Below are positions 1 to 6,418 of a stretch of DNA of 9,659 nucleotides, piece by piece. The number at the start of each line of letters is the position of its first letter. Position 1 is the first letter of the stretch. A program made the position numbers and the translations under genes. The notes under the pieces are model-generated. The model was not told where the DNA came from and searched no databases. It was given only the letters and a program-made list of their open reading frames with translations. Source of the DNA: Planctomycetaceae bacterium (GTDB taxonomy: Bacteria; Planctomycetota; UBA1135; GCA-002686595); NCBI GenBank assembly GCA_013360535.1, contig JABWBL010000089.1, positions 1-9,659 of the forward strand, read 5' to 3'.

Positions 1-219
1 GTCGTGCGCCTGCGCCGCCGCTGGTCCGCACGTTTCGACGGCTCCTGCCGCCCGCTCGCGTGCGACGGCGAGCGCCAGCGGGTCGACGTCGACCGCGCCA
101 CGTACGACGCCTGCCACCGCTGGACGGAAGTGCGCCTGCTCTACGCGCCCGACCACTCGCTGCTGCTCTCGACGCCCGTCGGGCTCGCGAGCGACGCCGA
201 TCAACCCATCCGCGGGTGA
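1..219 (+). CDS. C-terminal end of an unidentified protein (5' truncated by window edge)
   Basis: The frame is open from the first base and ends at TGA 217-219, giving about 72 residues. Third codon positions are almost all G or C, as in the confident genes of this window, which supports real coding. A GTG at position 4 could serve as a start, but no ribosome binding site can be judged so close to the edge, so I treat the gene as continuing upstream. The fragment is rich in Arg, Asp and Leu, with three cysteines and a hydrophobic patch near LLYAPDHSLLLSTPVGL. I do not recognise a family. Its last 19 bases overlap, tail to tail, the end of the minus-strand small gene at 201-389. Confidence 0.5.
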   Translation, partial: VVRLRRRWSARFDGSCRPLACDGERQRVDVDRATYDACHRWTEVRLLYAPDHSLLLSTPVGLASDADQPIRG

Positions 220-389
220 CCGCCGGCCTGCTCGCGGTCGTGGTGCAGCGTCGTGATGCGCAGCACGGGCTTGCGAGCCGCTTCCTCGTCCTTCGCCGCG
301 GCGCGCTCCTTCTCCGCCGGAGCCTTGGCCGGTTCGGGTTGAGGTGTGCGACGGTCGTCGGGACGGGGAGCGGGCTTCGCAGGCTTCAT
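201..389 (-). CDS. Small Pro/Lys/Glu-rich protein of unknown function (62 aa)
   Basis: ATG at 389-387 and TGA at 203-201 give 62 residues. The N-terminal two thirds are low-complexity and charged (MKPAKPAPRPDDRR, then an AKAPAEKERAAAKDEEAARK stretch that could be helical or disordered). The tail reads PVLRITTLHHDREQAGGHPR and contains an HH pair. No signal peptide or membrane segment is visible. Codons are strongly G/C-ending, and a weak purine-rich stretch (GAAGAGAA) lies just upstream. It starts 23 bases after the stop of the beta-helix gene at 413-2206, so it may be co-transcribed with it. Its end overlaps the convergent gene ending at 219. I recognise no family. A chance frame in GC-rich DNA remains possible. 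Confidence 0.45.
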   Translation of the reverse strand: MKPAKPAPRPDDRRTPQPEPAKAPAEKERAAAKDEEAARKPVLRITTLHHDREQAGGHPRMG

Positions 390-412
390 GGGGTTCTCTT
401 CGAGGTTTGGCG

Positions 413-1135
413 CTACTGGCAAATGCCGAATTGCACCGCGTTCGTCAGGCCCGTGGTGAACGGGTCCTGCGGGTCGCGGCTCCACCACTGCGCGAACACC
501 GGCTGGCCGACGTTCGAGAGCAGCGGGTCCGTACCCGTCGCGATGTAGGCGTTGAAGTCGAACGAGTACGTGCCGGTGCAGTTGGAGCCCGTCGCGCTGC
601 CGCCGGAAACCTGCGTCGGCGTGCGGCGCACGGGCGAGCCCACGCACAGCGTGCCGCCGAGGAACGGCGCCGCCTGCTGCGAGTAACCGTAGAAGAGCAG
701 GCCCGACTTCTGGTTGAGCACGTTCGAGGCGGTGATCAGGAACGGCCCGAAGTTCGACGCGCTCGCGTAGCCAGAGAACCCGATCGCGGGCGTGCAGAAC
801 TGCGAGTTGAGCTTGGCCGAGCAGTAAGCCGACGGCGGCGTGCCGCCCTGGCACTCGCACTCGTCGGGGATGCCGTTGGCGTTGACGTCGAGCGAAGTCC
901 CGCTCGCGAGGTCGCACGCATCGGGGATGCCGTTGGCGTTGCAGTCGACGTCGGCCTCGTAGCAGCCCATGTCGACCAGCGCGCCGGTGCCGACGCCGGT
1001 GTTGGCGACCGAGGGCACGTCGACGAAGCGCGGCGAGCCGCCGAGGTCGAGCGTGAACGCGGCGGGCACGCCGGAGTTCTGGCCCGCGTCGATGCCCGAC
1101 GAACCGGCGGCAAGGCGATAGGGGTACGGGCCGCA
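413..1135 (-). repeat. Copy 1 of tandem direct repeat (3' ends of the paired beta-helix genes)
   Basis: From the conserved CGPYPYRLAAG motif to the stop codon, this gene and its neighbour align without any net length difference (240 codons each). The last 138 residues are about 80% identical by my count. DNA identity is also high: the 40 bases at 687-726 are identical to 2616-2655. This marks a gene duplication whose 3' part has stayed more alike than the middle. Confidence 0.85.
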
Positions 1136-2206
1136 TGTATCGAAGGTCGGCGGCGTCGAGAGGTTGCCGGTGCCCGTGTAGGCCGGCACCACGAGCGAGT
1201 AGCTGACCGCCAGTCCCGTCGGAGTCACCTGCGCCGCGGCGTTCATGCCGCCGGTGCCGGTGTTCTGCTGCACGATGCAGTTGATGATGCTCGGGCTCGC
1301 GCCGCTCGACAGGATGCCGCCGCCCGCGTTGGCGGTGGCGCTGTTGCCGATGACCGTGCAGTTGCGGATCTGCGGGTTCGAGCCCGAGATGTAGATCGCG
1401 CCGCCGCCGCCCGAACCGGTCGACGTGTTCGCGAAGAAGAGCGAGTTCGACACCTTGACCGGGCTCGAGCCGAAGATCTCGATGCCGCCCGCGCGCGCCG
1501 CCGAGTTGTTCTTGAAGACACAGCGGTCGAAGGTCGCACCGACGCCGTTCGCCATGTCGAAGGCGCCGCCGAAGCTGCCGCCGAGGTTGGCGTCGAACGT
1601 GCAGGAGAGGAACGTCGGGCTCGCGCCGTTGATGTACCCCGCGCCGCCGCCGAACGTGCAGCGGTTGGCCGTGAAGATGCAGTTGCGCAGCGTGGGGCTC
1701 GCACCCGACAGGCACAGGATGCCGCCGCCGCGGTCGTCGTTGGAGGCGGAGTTCGCGTTGCCGCCGCGCACGGTGAAGCCGTCGTACACCGCCGTCGAGT
1801 TCGAGCCCGCGCCGTTGAGCACGTGGAACGAGTTGTCGGTGAACACGTTCGCGCCGTCGTTGCCGGCGAGGTCGCCCGAGAGGATCGTCACGTTGGCGAC
1901 GAAGTTGCGCTGGGCGACGCTCGTCTCGCCGCCGGCGAAGCCGCCGTAGACCGTCACGCCGTTCTTGAACGTGAACGACACGCTGCGGACCCCGCTCGTG
2001 CTCGGCGTGTAGGTTCCGTCGGCGACCCAGATCTCGTCGCCGGAGACCGAGGCGGCGAGCGCGGCGGTCAGGCCACCAGCGCCGGAGTAGGCGTCCGCCC
2101 AGCTCGAGCCGTTGTTGGCGCCCGTGGCGGCGAAATCGACGTAGCGGGTGCCGGCGAATGCGGGAGCGGCGAGGGCGAGGAGGGCGGCGAGGCGGATGGC
2201 GGACAT
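413..2206 (-). CDS. Secreted right-handed beta-helix (pectin-lyase-fold) protein, Pmp-like repeats, shared C-terminal module
   Basis: This is a 597-residue exported protein of unknown ligand. A signal peptide (MSAIRLAALLALAAPAFA) is cut near AFA-GTRYVDF. The N-terminal block GTRYVDFAATGANNGSSWADA...SGDEIWVADGTY (about 20-68) is the usual entry to planctomycete beta-helix proteins. Residues 85-320 hold repeated GGxI and FxxN motifs (FTAN, FDAN, FKNN, FFAN, VIGN), as in chlamydial polymorphic membrane proteins. Two calcium-loop motifs, DCNANGIPDAC and DVNANGIPDEC, span about 421-451. The last 138 residues are a Cys-containing module shared with the genes at 2342-4162 and 6419-7960. No autotransporter barrel or catalytic motif is seen. 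It is a tandem paralogue of the next gene. A GTG at 2209 directly precedes the chosen ATG; neither has a clear Shine-Dalgarno site. It has its own promoter-like motif at 2254-2269. Confidence 0.9.
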   Translation of the reverse strand: MSAIRLAALLALAAPAFAGTRYVDFAATGANNGSSWADAYSGAGGLTAALAASVSGDEIWVADGTYTPSTSGVRSVSFTFKNGVTVYGGFAGGETSVAQRNFVANVTILSGDLAGNDGANVFTDNSFHVLNGAGSNSTAVYDGFTVRGGNANSASNDDRGGGILCLSGASPTLRNCIFTANRCTFGGGAGYINGASPTFLSCTFDANLGGSFGGAFDMANGVGATFDRCVFKNNSAARAGGIEIFGSSPVKVSNSLFFANTSTGSGGGGAIYISGSNPQIRNCTVIGNSATANAGGGILSSGASPSIINCIVQQNTGTGGMNAAAQVTPTGLAVSYSLVVPAYTGTGNLSTPPTFDTCGPYPYRLAAGSSGIDAGQNSGVPAAFTLDLGGSPRFVDVPSVANTGVGTGALVDMGCYEADVDCNANGIPDACDLASGTSLDVNANGIPDECECQGGTPPSAYCSAKLNSQFCTPAIGFSGYASASNFGPFLITASNVLNQKSGLLFYGYSQQAAPFLGGTLCVGSPVRRTPTQVSGGSATGSNCTGTYSFDFNAYIATGTDPLLSNVGQPVFAQWWSRDPQDPFTTGLTNAVQFGICQ

Positions 2207-2253
2207 CACGTGGTGCAGGACTTGGGTTAGGGAGGGCCGGAAATTTCGAGCGA

Positions 2254-2269
2254 AGAAGGTACCACGGAC
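2254..2269 (-). promoter_or_regulatory. Predicted promoter motif for the 413-2206 gene
   Basis: On the minus strand this reads GTCCGTGGTACCTTCT. It matches the motif before the upstream paralogue (ATCCGTGGTAGCTTCT at 4207-4222) at 14 of 16 positions. It sits at nearly the same distance from the start codon (about 50 versus 47 bases). TGGTACCTT could be read as an extended -10 (TGn-TACCTT, bases 2261-2256). No convincing -35 hexamer is visible, so another sigma factor or an operator is possible. Confidence 0.5.
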
Positions 2270-2316
2270 ATCACGTTCCCGCGGGGGCGCGGGCCGTTGC
2301 CACCCGCACGCCGGTC

Positions 2317-2341
2317 GCCCCGCGTTCGGTCGACGCGGGGC
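2317..2341 (-). terminator. GC-rich hairpin abutting the stop codon of the 2342-4162 gene
   Basis: A perfect 9-bp stem (GCCCCGCGT 2317-2325 with ACGCGGGGC 2333-2341) encloses a 7-base loop. It begins at the base after the TAA stop (2344-2342) of the upstream paralogue. There is no U-tract on either side, so it is either a non-canonical terminator or a 3'-end-protecting structure. It separates the two tandem genes and fits the downstream gene having its own promoter motif. Confidence 0.5.
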
Positions 2342-3064
2342 TTACTGGCAGATCGTGAACTGCAGCGCGTTCGTGAGGCCCGTCAGGAACGGGTCCTGCG
2401 GATCGCGGGACCACCACTGGGCGAACACGGCCTGTCCGAAGTTCTGGAGCAGCGGGTCGACGCCGCTCGCGATGAACGCGTTGAAGTCGAACGAATAGGT
2501 GCCGGTGCAGTTCGCGCCAGTGGCCGTGCCGCCGGAGAGCTGCGTCGGCGTGCGGCGCACGGGCGACCCGATGCACAGCGTGCCGCCGAGGAACGGCGTC
2601 GCCTGCTGCGTGTAGCCGTAGAAGAGCAGGCCCGACTTCTGGTTGAGCACGTTCGTGGCGTGGATCACGAACGGCCCGAAGTTCGTCGCGCTCGGGGAAC
2701 CGGTGAAGCCGATCGCGGGAATGCAGAAGAGCGAGTTGCGCTTGGCCGTGCAGTAGACCGACGGCGGCGGGCCGCTCTGGCACTCACACTCGTCGGGAAC
2801 GCCGTTGGCGTTGAGGTCGAGCGAAGCTCCGCTAGCCAAGTCACACGCATCGGGGATGCCGTTCGAGTTGCAATCGATGTCGGCCTCGTAGCAGCCCATG
2901 TCGACGATCGCGCCCGAGCCGACGCCCGTGTTGGCGACCGACGGCACGTCGACGAAGCGCGGCGAGCCGCCGAGATCGAGCGTGAGGCCCGGCGCAGCGC
3001 CGGCGTTCGAGCCCGCGTCGATGCCAGCCGAACCCGCGGCGAGGCGGTAGGGGTACGGCCCGCA
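2342..3064 (-). repeat. Copy 2 of tandem direct repeat (3' ends of the paired beta-helix genes)
   Basis: This is the counterpart of 413-1135. It has equal length from the CGPYPYRLAAG motif to the stop codon, and it contains the 40-base block 2616-2655 identical to 687-726. Confidence 0.85.
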
Positions 3065-4162
3065 CGCTGCGAACGTCGGCGGGGTCGAGATGTTGCCCGC
3101 GCCGATGCCGGCGTAGGCCGGCACGACGAGCGAGTGGGTCACGGCCAGTCCGGAGGGCGTGATCTGTGCGGGGATCGAGCCCGAGTTCTGCAGGACGATG
3201 CAGTTGGAGATCGTCGGGACGCCGGGGGCGTGGATGGCGCCGAAGATCGACCCCGACGAGATGCTGCCGATCACGGTGCAGTTGCGGATCTGGGTGATGG
3301 CGGCCGAGCTGGAGATCGCACCAGGGCCGGTGCCGGTCGACCGGTTCCCGAGGAACAGCGAGTTGGAGCAGTGCAGCGAGCTCAGCGAACCATCGGCGAC
3401 GATGCCTCCGCCAGAGATGGCGGAGTTGTTCTCGAACACGCAACGATCGAACGTGACGTGGGAGCTGTTCTGCAGCAGGACGGCGCCACCGTAGGTGCTG
3501 GCGAACATGGCCCCGGGGATGTCGGCGGCGTTGTCCTTGAACGTGCAGCCGATGAAGGTCGGGCTCGAAGCGTCGATGTGGGCCGCTCCGCCGGTGTAGA
3601 TGGCGCGGTTGGCGACGAAGGTGCAGTTGCGCAGCGTCGGGCTCCCGCCGGCGAAACAATGCAGCCCGCCGCCGACGTCCAGCGTGTGGGAGTTCGCGTA
3701 GCCGCCGCGCACCGTGAAGCCGTCGAAGACGGCGGTCGAATCGACGGTGCTCCCGGCGACGAACAGGTGGAACGTGTTGTCCGTGAACACTCCGGCGCCG
3801 TCGTTGCCGCCGAGGTCGCCCGAGAGGATCGCCGGGTTGGCGACGAAGTCGCGTTGCGCGAGGCTCGTCTCGCCGCCGGCGAAGCCGCCGTAGACCGTGA
3901 CACCGTTCTTCATCAGGAAGGAGGCGTTGCGGTTGCCGTTCGCGATCGGCTTGTACGTGCCGTCGGCGACCCAGATCTCGTCGCCGGGGAGAGCGACGGA
4001 GAGCGCGATCCGCAGGCCGCCGGCGCCGTAGTAGGCGTCGGTCCAGCTCGTGCCGGTGCCGGCGCCCGTCGCGTTGAAGTCGACGTAGCGTGTGCCGGCG
4101 AGCGCGGGGGTGGCGAGAGCGAGCAGCGCGATGCCAAGCAAGGAGAGGCGTCGAGTCGACAT
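2342..4162 (-). CDS. Secreted right-handed beta-helix (pectin-lyase-fold) protein, paralogue of 413-2206
   Basis: This 606-residue exported protein has a signal peptide (MSTRRLSLLGIALLALATPALA) cut before GTRYVDFNATG. The same N-terminal block spans about 23-70 (GDEIWVADGTYKP). Beta-helix repeats span about 85-330, with FVAN, FKDN, FENN, FLGN and GG(A/G)I motifs. Two calcium loops, DCNSNGIPDAC and DLNANGVPDEC, lie at about 430-459. The shared C-terminal module runs from about 469 (YCTAKRNS) to LQFTICQ. The frame stays open up to 4594, but ATG 4162-4160 is chosen because AGGAG lies 7 bases upstream and a signal peptide follows at once. The longer form would overlap the divergent transporter gene. 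The middle repeats differ from the paralogue far more than the two ends do. The ligand or substrate is unknown, and no enzyme active site is recognisable. Confidence 0.92.
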   Translation of the reverse strand: MSTRRLSLLGIALLALATPALAGTRYVDFNATGAGTGTSWTDAYYGAGGLRIALSVALPGDEIWVADGTYKPIANGNRNASFLMKNGVTVYGGFAGGETSLAQRDFVANPAILSGDLGGNDGAGVFTDNTFHLFVAGSTVDSTAVFDGFTVRGGYANSHTLDVGGGLHCFAGGSPTLRNCTFVANRAIYTGGAAHIDASSPTFIGCTFKDNAADIPGAMFASTYGGAVLLQNSSHVTFDRCVFENNSAISGGGIVADGSLSSLHCSNSLFLGNRSTGTGPGAISSSAAITQIRNCTVIGSISSGSIFGAIHAPGVPTISNCIVLQNSGSIPAQITPSGLAVTHSLVVPAYAGIGAGNISTPPTFAACGPYPYRLAAGSAGIDAGSNAGAAPGLTLDLGGSPRFVDVPSVANTGVGSGAIVDMGCYEADIDCNSNGIPDACDLASGASLDLNANGVPDECECQSGPPPSVYCTAKRNSLFCIPAIGFTGSPSATNFGPFVIHATNVLNQKSGLLFYGYTQQATPFLGGTLCIGSPVRRTPTQLSGGTATGANCTGTYSFDFNAFIASGVDPLLQNFGQAVFAQWWSRDPQDPFLTGLTNALQFTICQ

Positions 4163-4169
4163 CGGGAAG

Positions 4170-4174
4170 CTCCT
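4170..4174 (-). promoter_or_regulatory. Ribosome binding site AGGAG for the 2342-4162 gene
   Basis: AGGAG on the minus strand is followed by a 7-base spacer and ATG 4162-4160. It decides the start against the open frame that continues to 4594. The downstream paralogue lacks an equivalent site. Confidence 0.75.
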
Positions 4175-4191
4175 GATCCGAATCGGAGGGC

Positions 4192-4222
4192 GGGAAGTGC
4201 CTGTGGAGAAGCTACCACGGAT
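4192..4222 (-). promoter_or_regulatory. Predicted promoter region for the 2342-4162 gene
   Basis: On the minus strand, ATCCGTGGTAGCTTCT (4222-4207) is followed after a short gap by AGGCACTTCCC (4202-4192). The first part contains a possible extended -10 (TGn-TAGCTT, bases 4214-4209), which would place the transcription start near 4202, about 40 bases before the ATG. Both parts recur before the P-domain gene at 8039-8064, and the first recurs before the tandem paralogue at 2254-2269. The region lies in the 142-base divergent spacer shared with the transporter gene. Confidence 0.55.
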
Positions 4223-4293
4223 GGCAGGTTGGCGAGGGCTCCCGTAACCTCGCGCCGCGCCGCGGCAGCGCGGGCGACCCACGGCAACGACAC

Positions 4294-4297
4294 GGAG
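4294..4297 (+). promoter_or_regulatory. Ribosome binding site GGAG supporting the TTG start of the transporter
   Basis: GGAG is followed by a 7-base spacer and TTG 4305-4307. No ATG or GTG in this frame close by has a comparable site, so the rare TTG start is preferred. Confidence 0.65.
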
Positions 4298-4304
4298 ACC
4301 GACC

Positions 4305-6179
4305 TTGCAGGCAGAACCGAGCGAACCGAAGGCGGCGAGCGCCGATCCCGAGCGCGAGTGGCTCGAACGCACGTACAAGCGCGGCGAGCCGCAGCTCACC
4401 GTGCGCGCGGTCGGCGTCGGCATGTTGATCGGCGGCGTGATGTGCCTCTCGAACCTGTACGTCTTCTTCAAGACGGGCTGGTCGATGGGCGTCACGATCA
4501 CGGCGGGAATCCTCGCGTTTTCGGTGTTCCGGCTGGCGAGCCTCCTGCGCATCACGGAGCGGCCGCTCTCGGCGCTCGAGAACAACGCGCTCACGACCGT
4601 CGCGTCGGGTGCGGGTTACATGACCGGCGGCGGCAACATGGCGGCCTACGGCGCCCTGCTGATGATGATCGTGACGCACGAGGGCCTGAAGCGGCCCGAC
4701 ACGCTGCCGATGATCCTGTGGTTCGCGGTGATCGCGGCGCTCGGCGTTTTTGCGGCGATTCCGATCAAGCGCCAGCTGATCAACAAGGAGCAACTCGCGT
4801 TCCCGACCGGCACGGCGACGGCGGAGACGCTCGAGACGCTGCACGCGACGGCGGGCGAGGGTGCGACGAGTGGCGAAGGCTCGCAGAAGGCGCGTGCGCT
4901 GGGCATCGCGGCGGCTGTCGCGGCCGTGCTCGCGTGGGTGCGCGACGTCAAGGCGACGTGGATGCCGATCAACGTGCCAGCCAAGATTCCGCTGGGCTTC
5001 AAGATCGCCGGTCAGGACGCCGCCAAGTGGACGATCGAGCTCAAGACCGAGGTCGTGCTCGTCGGTGCCGGCGCGCTGATGAGCTTCCGCACCGCTTGGT
5101 CGCTGCTCATGGGCAGCGTGCTCACCTACGGTGTGCTGGCGCCCGCTCTCGTCGCCGACGGCGTCATCAAGGAGATCACCTACAAGAAGATCGTCGAGTG
5201 GACCGTGTGGCCGGGTGCGTCGATGCTCGTCGCCTCGGGCCTCGCGTCGTTCCTGTTCGACTGGAAGAGCGTCGCGCGCTCGTTCAGCGGCATGGCGCGC
5301 ATCTTCGGCCGTAACAAGGGGCCGAGCGATCCGATCGACGAGGTCGAGTGCCCGTCGTGGTGGTTCCCGGCCGGCTTCGTCGTGCTCGCGCCGATCGTCG
5401 TCGTGCTGATGGTGTACCTGTTCCAGATCCCGTGGTGGGCGGGCGTGATCGCCGTGCCGCTCGCGGTCGTGATGGGCTTCATCGCCGCGCGGGTCACCGG
5501 CGACACCGACGTCACGCCGACCAAGGCGCTCGGCCCCGTCACGCAGGGCATCTTCGGCGCGCTCACGCCCGGCAACCTCGCCGGCAACATCATGAGCGCC
5601 AACGTCACCGGCGGCATCGGCCTGCACGCCGCCGACCTGCTCACCACGCTCAAGACCGGCTGGCTGCTCGGCGGCAACCCGCGCGCGCAGTTCTGCGCCC
5701 AGCTCTTCGGCGTCGTCGCCGGCTCGCTCCTGATCGTGCCCGCGTTCAATCTGCTGATCCCCGACCCCTCCAAGCTCGGCGGCGAGGACTGGCCTGCACC
5801 CAGCTGCCTCGTCTGGGCCGGCGTCTCGGAGATCTTCGTCAACGGCTTCGGCGTCCTCGGCTCCGAGGCCAAGCTCGGCATCCTGATCGGCGCCCTCCTC
5901 GGCGTCGCCCTCGCGCTGCTCGAGAAGCTCGCCCCCAAGCCCCTGCGCCCGTTCATCCCGTCCCCGTCGGGCTTGGGGATCGCCATGGTGATCCCCGCCA
6001 GCAACGGCTTCGCCATGTTCCTCGGCGGCCTGCTCGCCGAGATCATTCGCCGCACCTGGAAGACCCTCGCCAACAAGCTCGTCGTCCCCGTCGCGTCGGG
6101 CCTCATCGCCGGCGAGAGCCTGATGGCCGTCGCCATCGTCCTCCTGCGCGACGTCGCGGGCTGGCTGCCGAAGGGGTGA
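4305..6179 (+). CDS. OPT-family oligopeptide transporter
   Basis: This 624-residue inner-membrane protein has about 14-16 hydrophobic segments. It is a full-length prokaryotic OPT transporter (Pfam OPT, PF03169), a family of proton-coupled symporters of small peptides or metal-chelate complexes. Family landmarks in order are FFKTGWSMG (54-62), LENNALTTVASGAGYM (91-106), NKEQLAFPTGTATAETLE (160-177), TGDTDVTPTKALGPVTQG (398-415), HAADLLTTLKTGWLLGGNPR (441-460), IPSPSGLGIAMVIPASNGFAMFLGGLLAE (551-579) and the terminal ASGLIAGESL (597-606). A charged, hydrophilic N-terminus (about 30 residues) is cytoplasmic in likelihood. It starts with TTG behind GGAG. It is divergent from the beta-helix gene at 2342-4162. 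There is no adjacent peptidase or second transporter subunit; OPT proteins act as single polypeptides. A hairpin follows the stop. The exact substrate (peptide versus siderophore or metal) cannot be told from sequence. Confidence 0.95.
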   Translation: MQAEPSEPKAASADPEREWLERTYKRGEPQLTVRAVGVGMLIGGVMCLSNLYVFFKTGWSMGVTITAGILAFSVFRLASLLRITERPLSALENNALTTVASGAGYMTGGGNMAAYGALLMMIVTHEGLKRPDTLPMILWFAVIAALGVFAAIPIKRQLINKEQLAFPTGTATAETLETLHATAGEGATSGEGSQKARALGIAAAVAAVLAWVRDVKATWMPINVPAKIPLGFKIAGQDAAKWTIELKTEVVLVGAGALMSFRTAWSLLMGSVLTYGVLAPALVADGVIKEITYKKIVEWTVWPGASMLVASGLASFLFDWKSVARSFSGMARIFGRNKGPSDPIDEVECPSWWFPAGFVVLAPIVVVLMVYLFQIPWWAGVIAVPLAVVMGFIAARVTGDTDVTPTKALGPVTQGIFGALTPGNLAGNIMSANVTGGIGLHAADLLTTLKTGWLLGGNPRAQFCAQLFGVVAGSLLIVPAFNLLIPDPSKLGGEDWPAPSCLVWAGVSEIFVNGFGVLGSEAKLGILIGALLGVALALLEKLAPKPLRPFIPSPSGLGIAMVIPASNGFAMFLGGLLAEIIRRTWKTLANKLVVPVASGLIAGESLMAVAIVLLRDVAGWLPKG

Positions 6180-6191
6180 TGACCGCTCGGA

Positions 6192-6224
6192 CCGGCGATG
6201 GAGCTCGTTTGGCCCCATCGCCGG
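6192..6224 (+). terminator. Hairpin downstream of the OPT transporter gene
   Basis: A perfect 10-bp stem (CCGGCGATGG 6192-6201 with CCATCGCCGG 6215-6224) encloses a 13-base loop and starts 12 bases after the TGA stop. No T-run follows, so it is not a textbook intrinsic terminator. It may still end transcription or protect the 3' end. Confidence 0.45.
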
Positions 6225-6380
6225 GAACGAACGCGTCCGTGTGTGGTGGCTCGCTCGTGGAACCGCTTTGCCGAACTCCACTTCGTGACGCGACCTGACA
6301 TCGACGAACGCTCACGGGGTCCAGAACGAGCCCCCCGCATCCCAAACGCCTTTCGTGCGAGAGCGTCGGATCTCCCTCGA

Positions 6381-6406
6381 CCGCTCGCAGTGCGAGCGAC
6401 GAGCGG
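6381..6406. repeat. REP-like palindrome with two alternative hairpins
   Basis: CGCTCGCA-G-TGCGAGCG (6382-6398) is a near-perfect palindrome. The same left arm, CCGCTCG (6381-6387), can also pair with CGAGCGG (6400-6406). It lies 13 bases beyond the stop of the P-domain gene, within the 239-base gene-free interval 6180-6418 between two convergent genes. It may act as a bidirectional terminator, or be one copy of a dispersed extragenic palindrome. No second copy is visible in this window. Confidence 0.4.
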
Positions 6407-6418
6407 TGGAACCTGGGA

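Noticed and set aside
413..4162. Repeated GG and FxxN-coding units as a possible CRISPR or satellite array
   Set aside because: The repetition is at protein level (beta-helix coils) with irregular spacing and no constant DNA repeat.
4163..4594. N-terminal extension of the second beta-helix gene up to 4594
   Set aside because: It would run through the start of the divergent transporter and bury the signal peptide. The ATG at 4162 has AGGAG at good spacing.
2297..5314. A 1005-codon open frame on the plus strand, and similar long frames at 344-2230 (+) and 4212-6281 (-)
   Set aside because: They are antisense or off-frame to confident genes. The translations are Arg/Ala/Asp-rich with no domains, as expected of shadows in GC-rich DNA.
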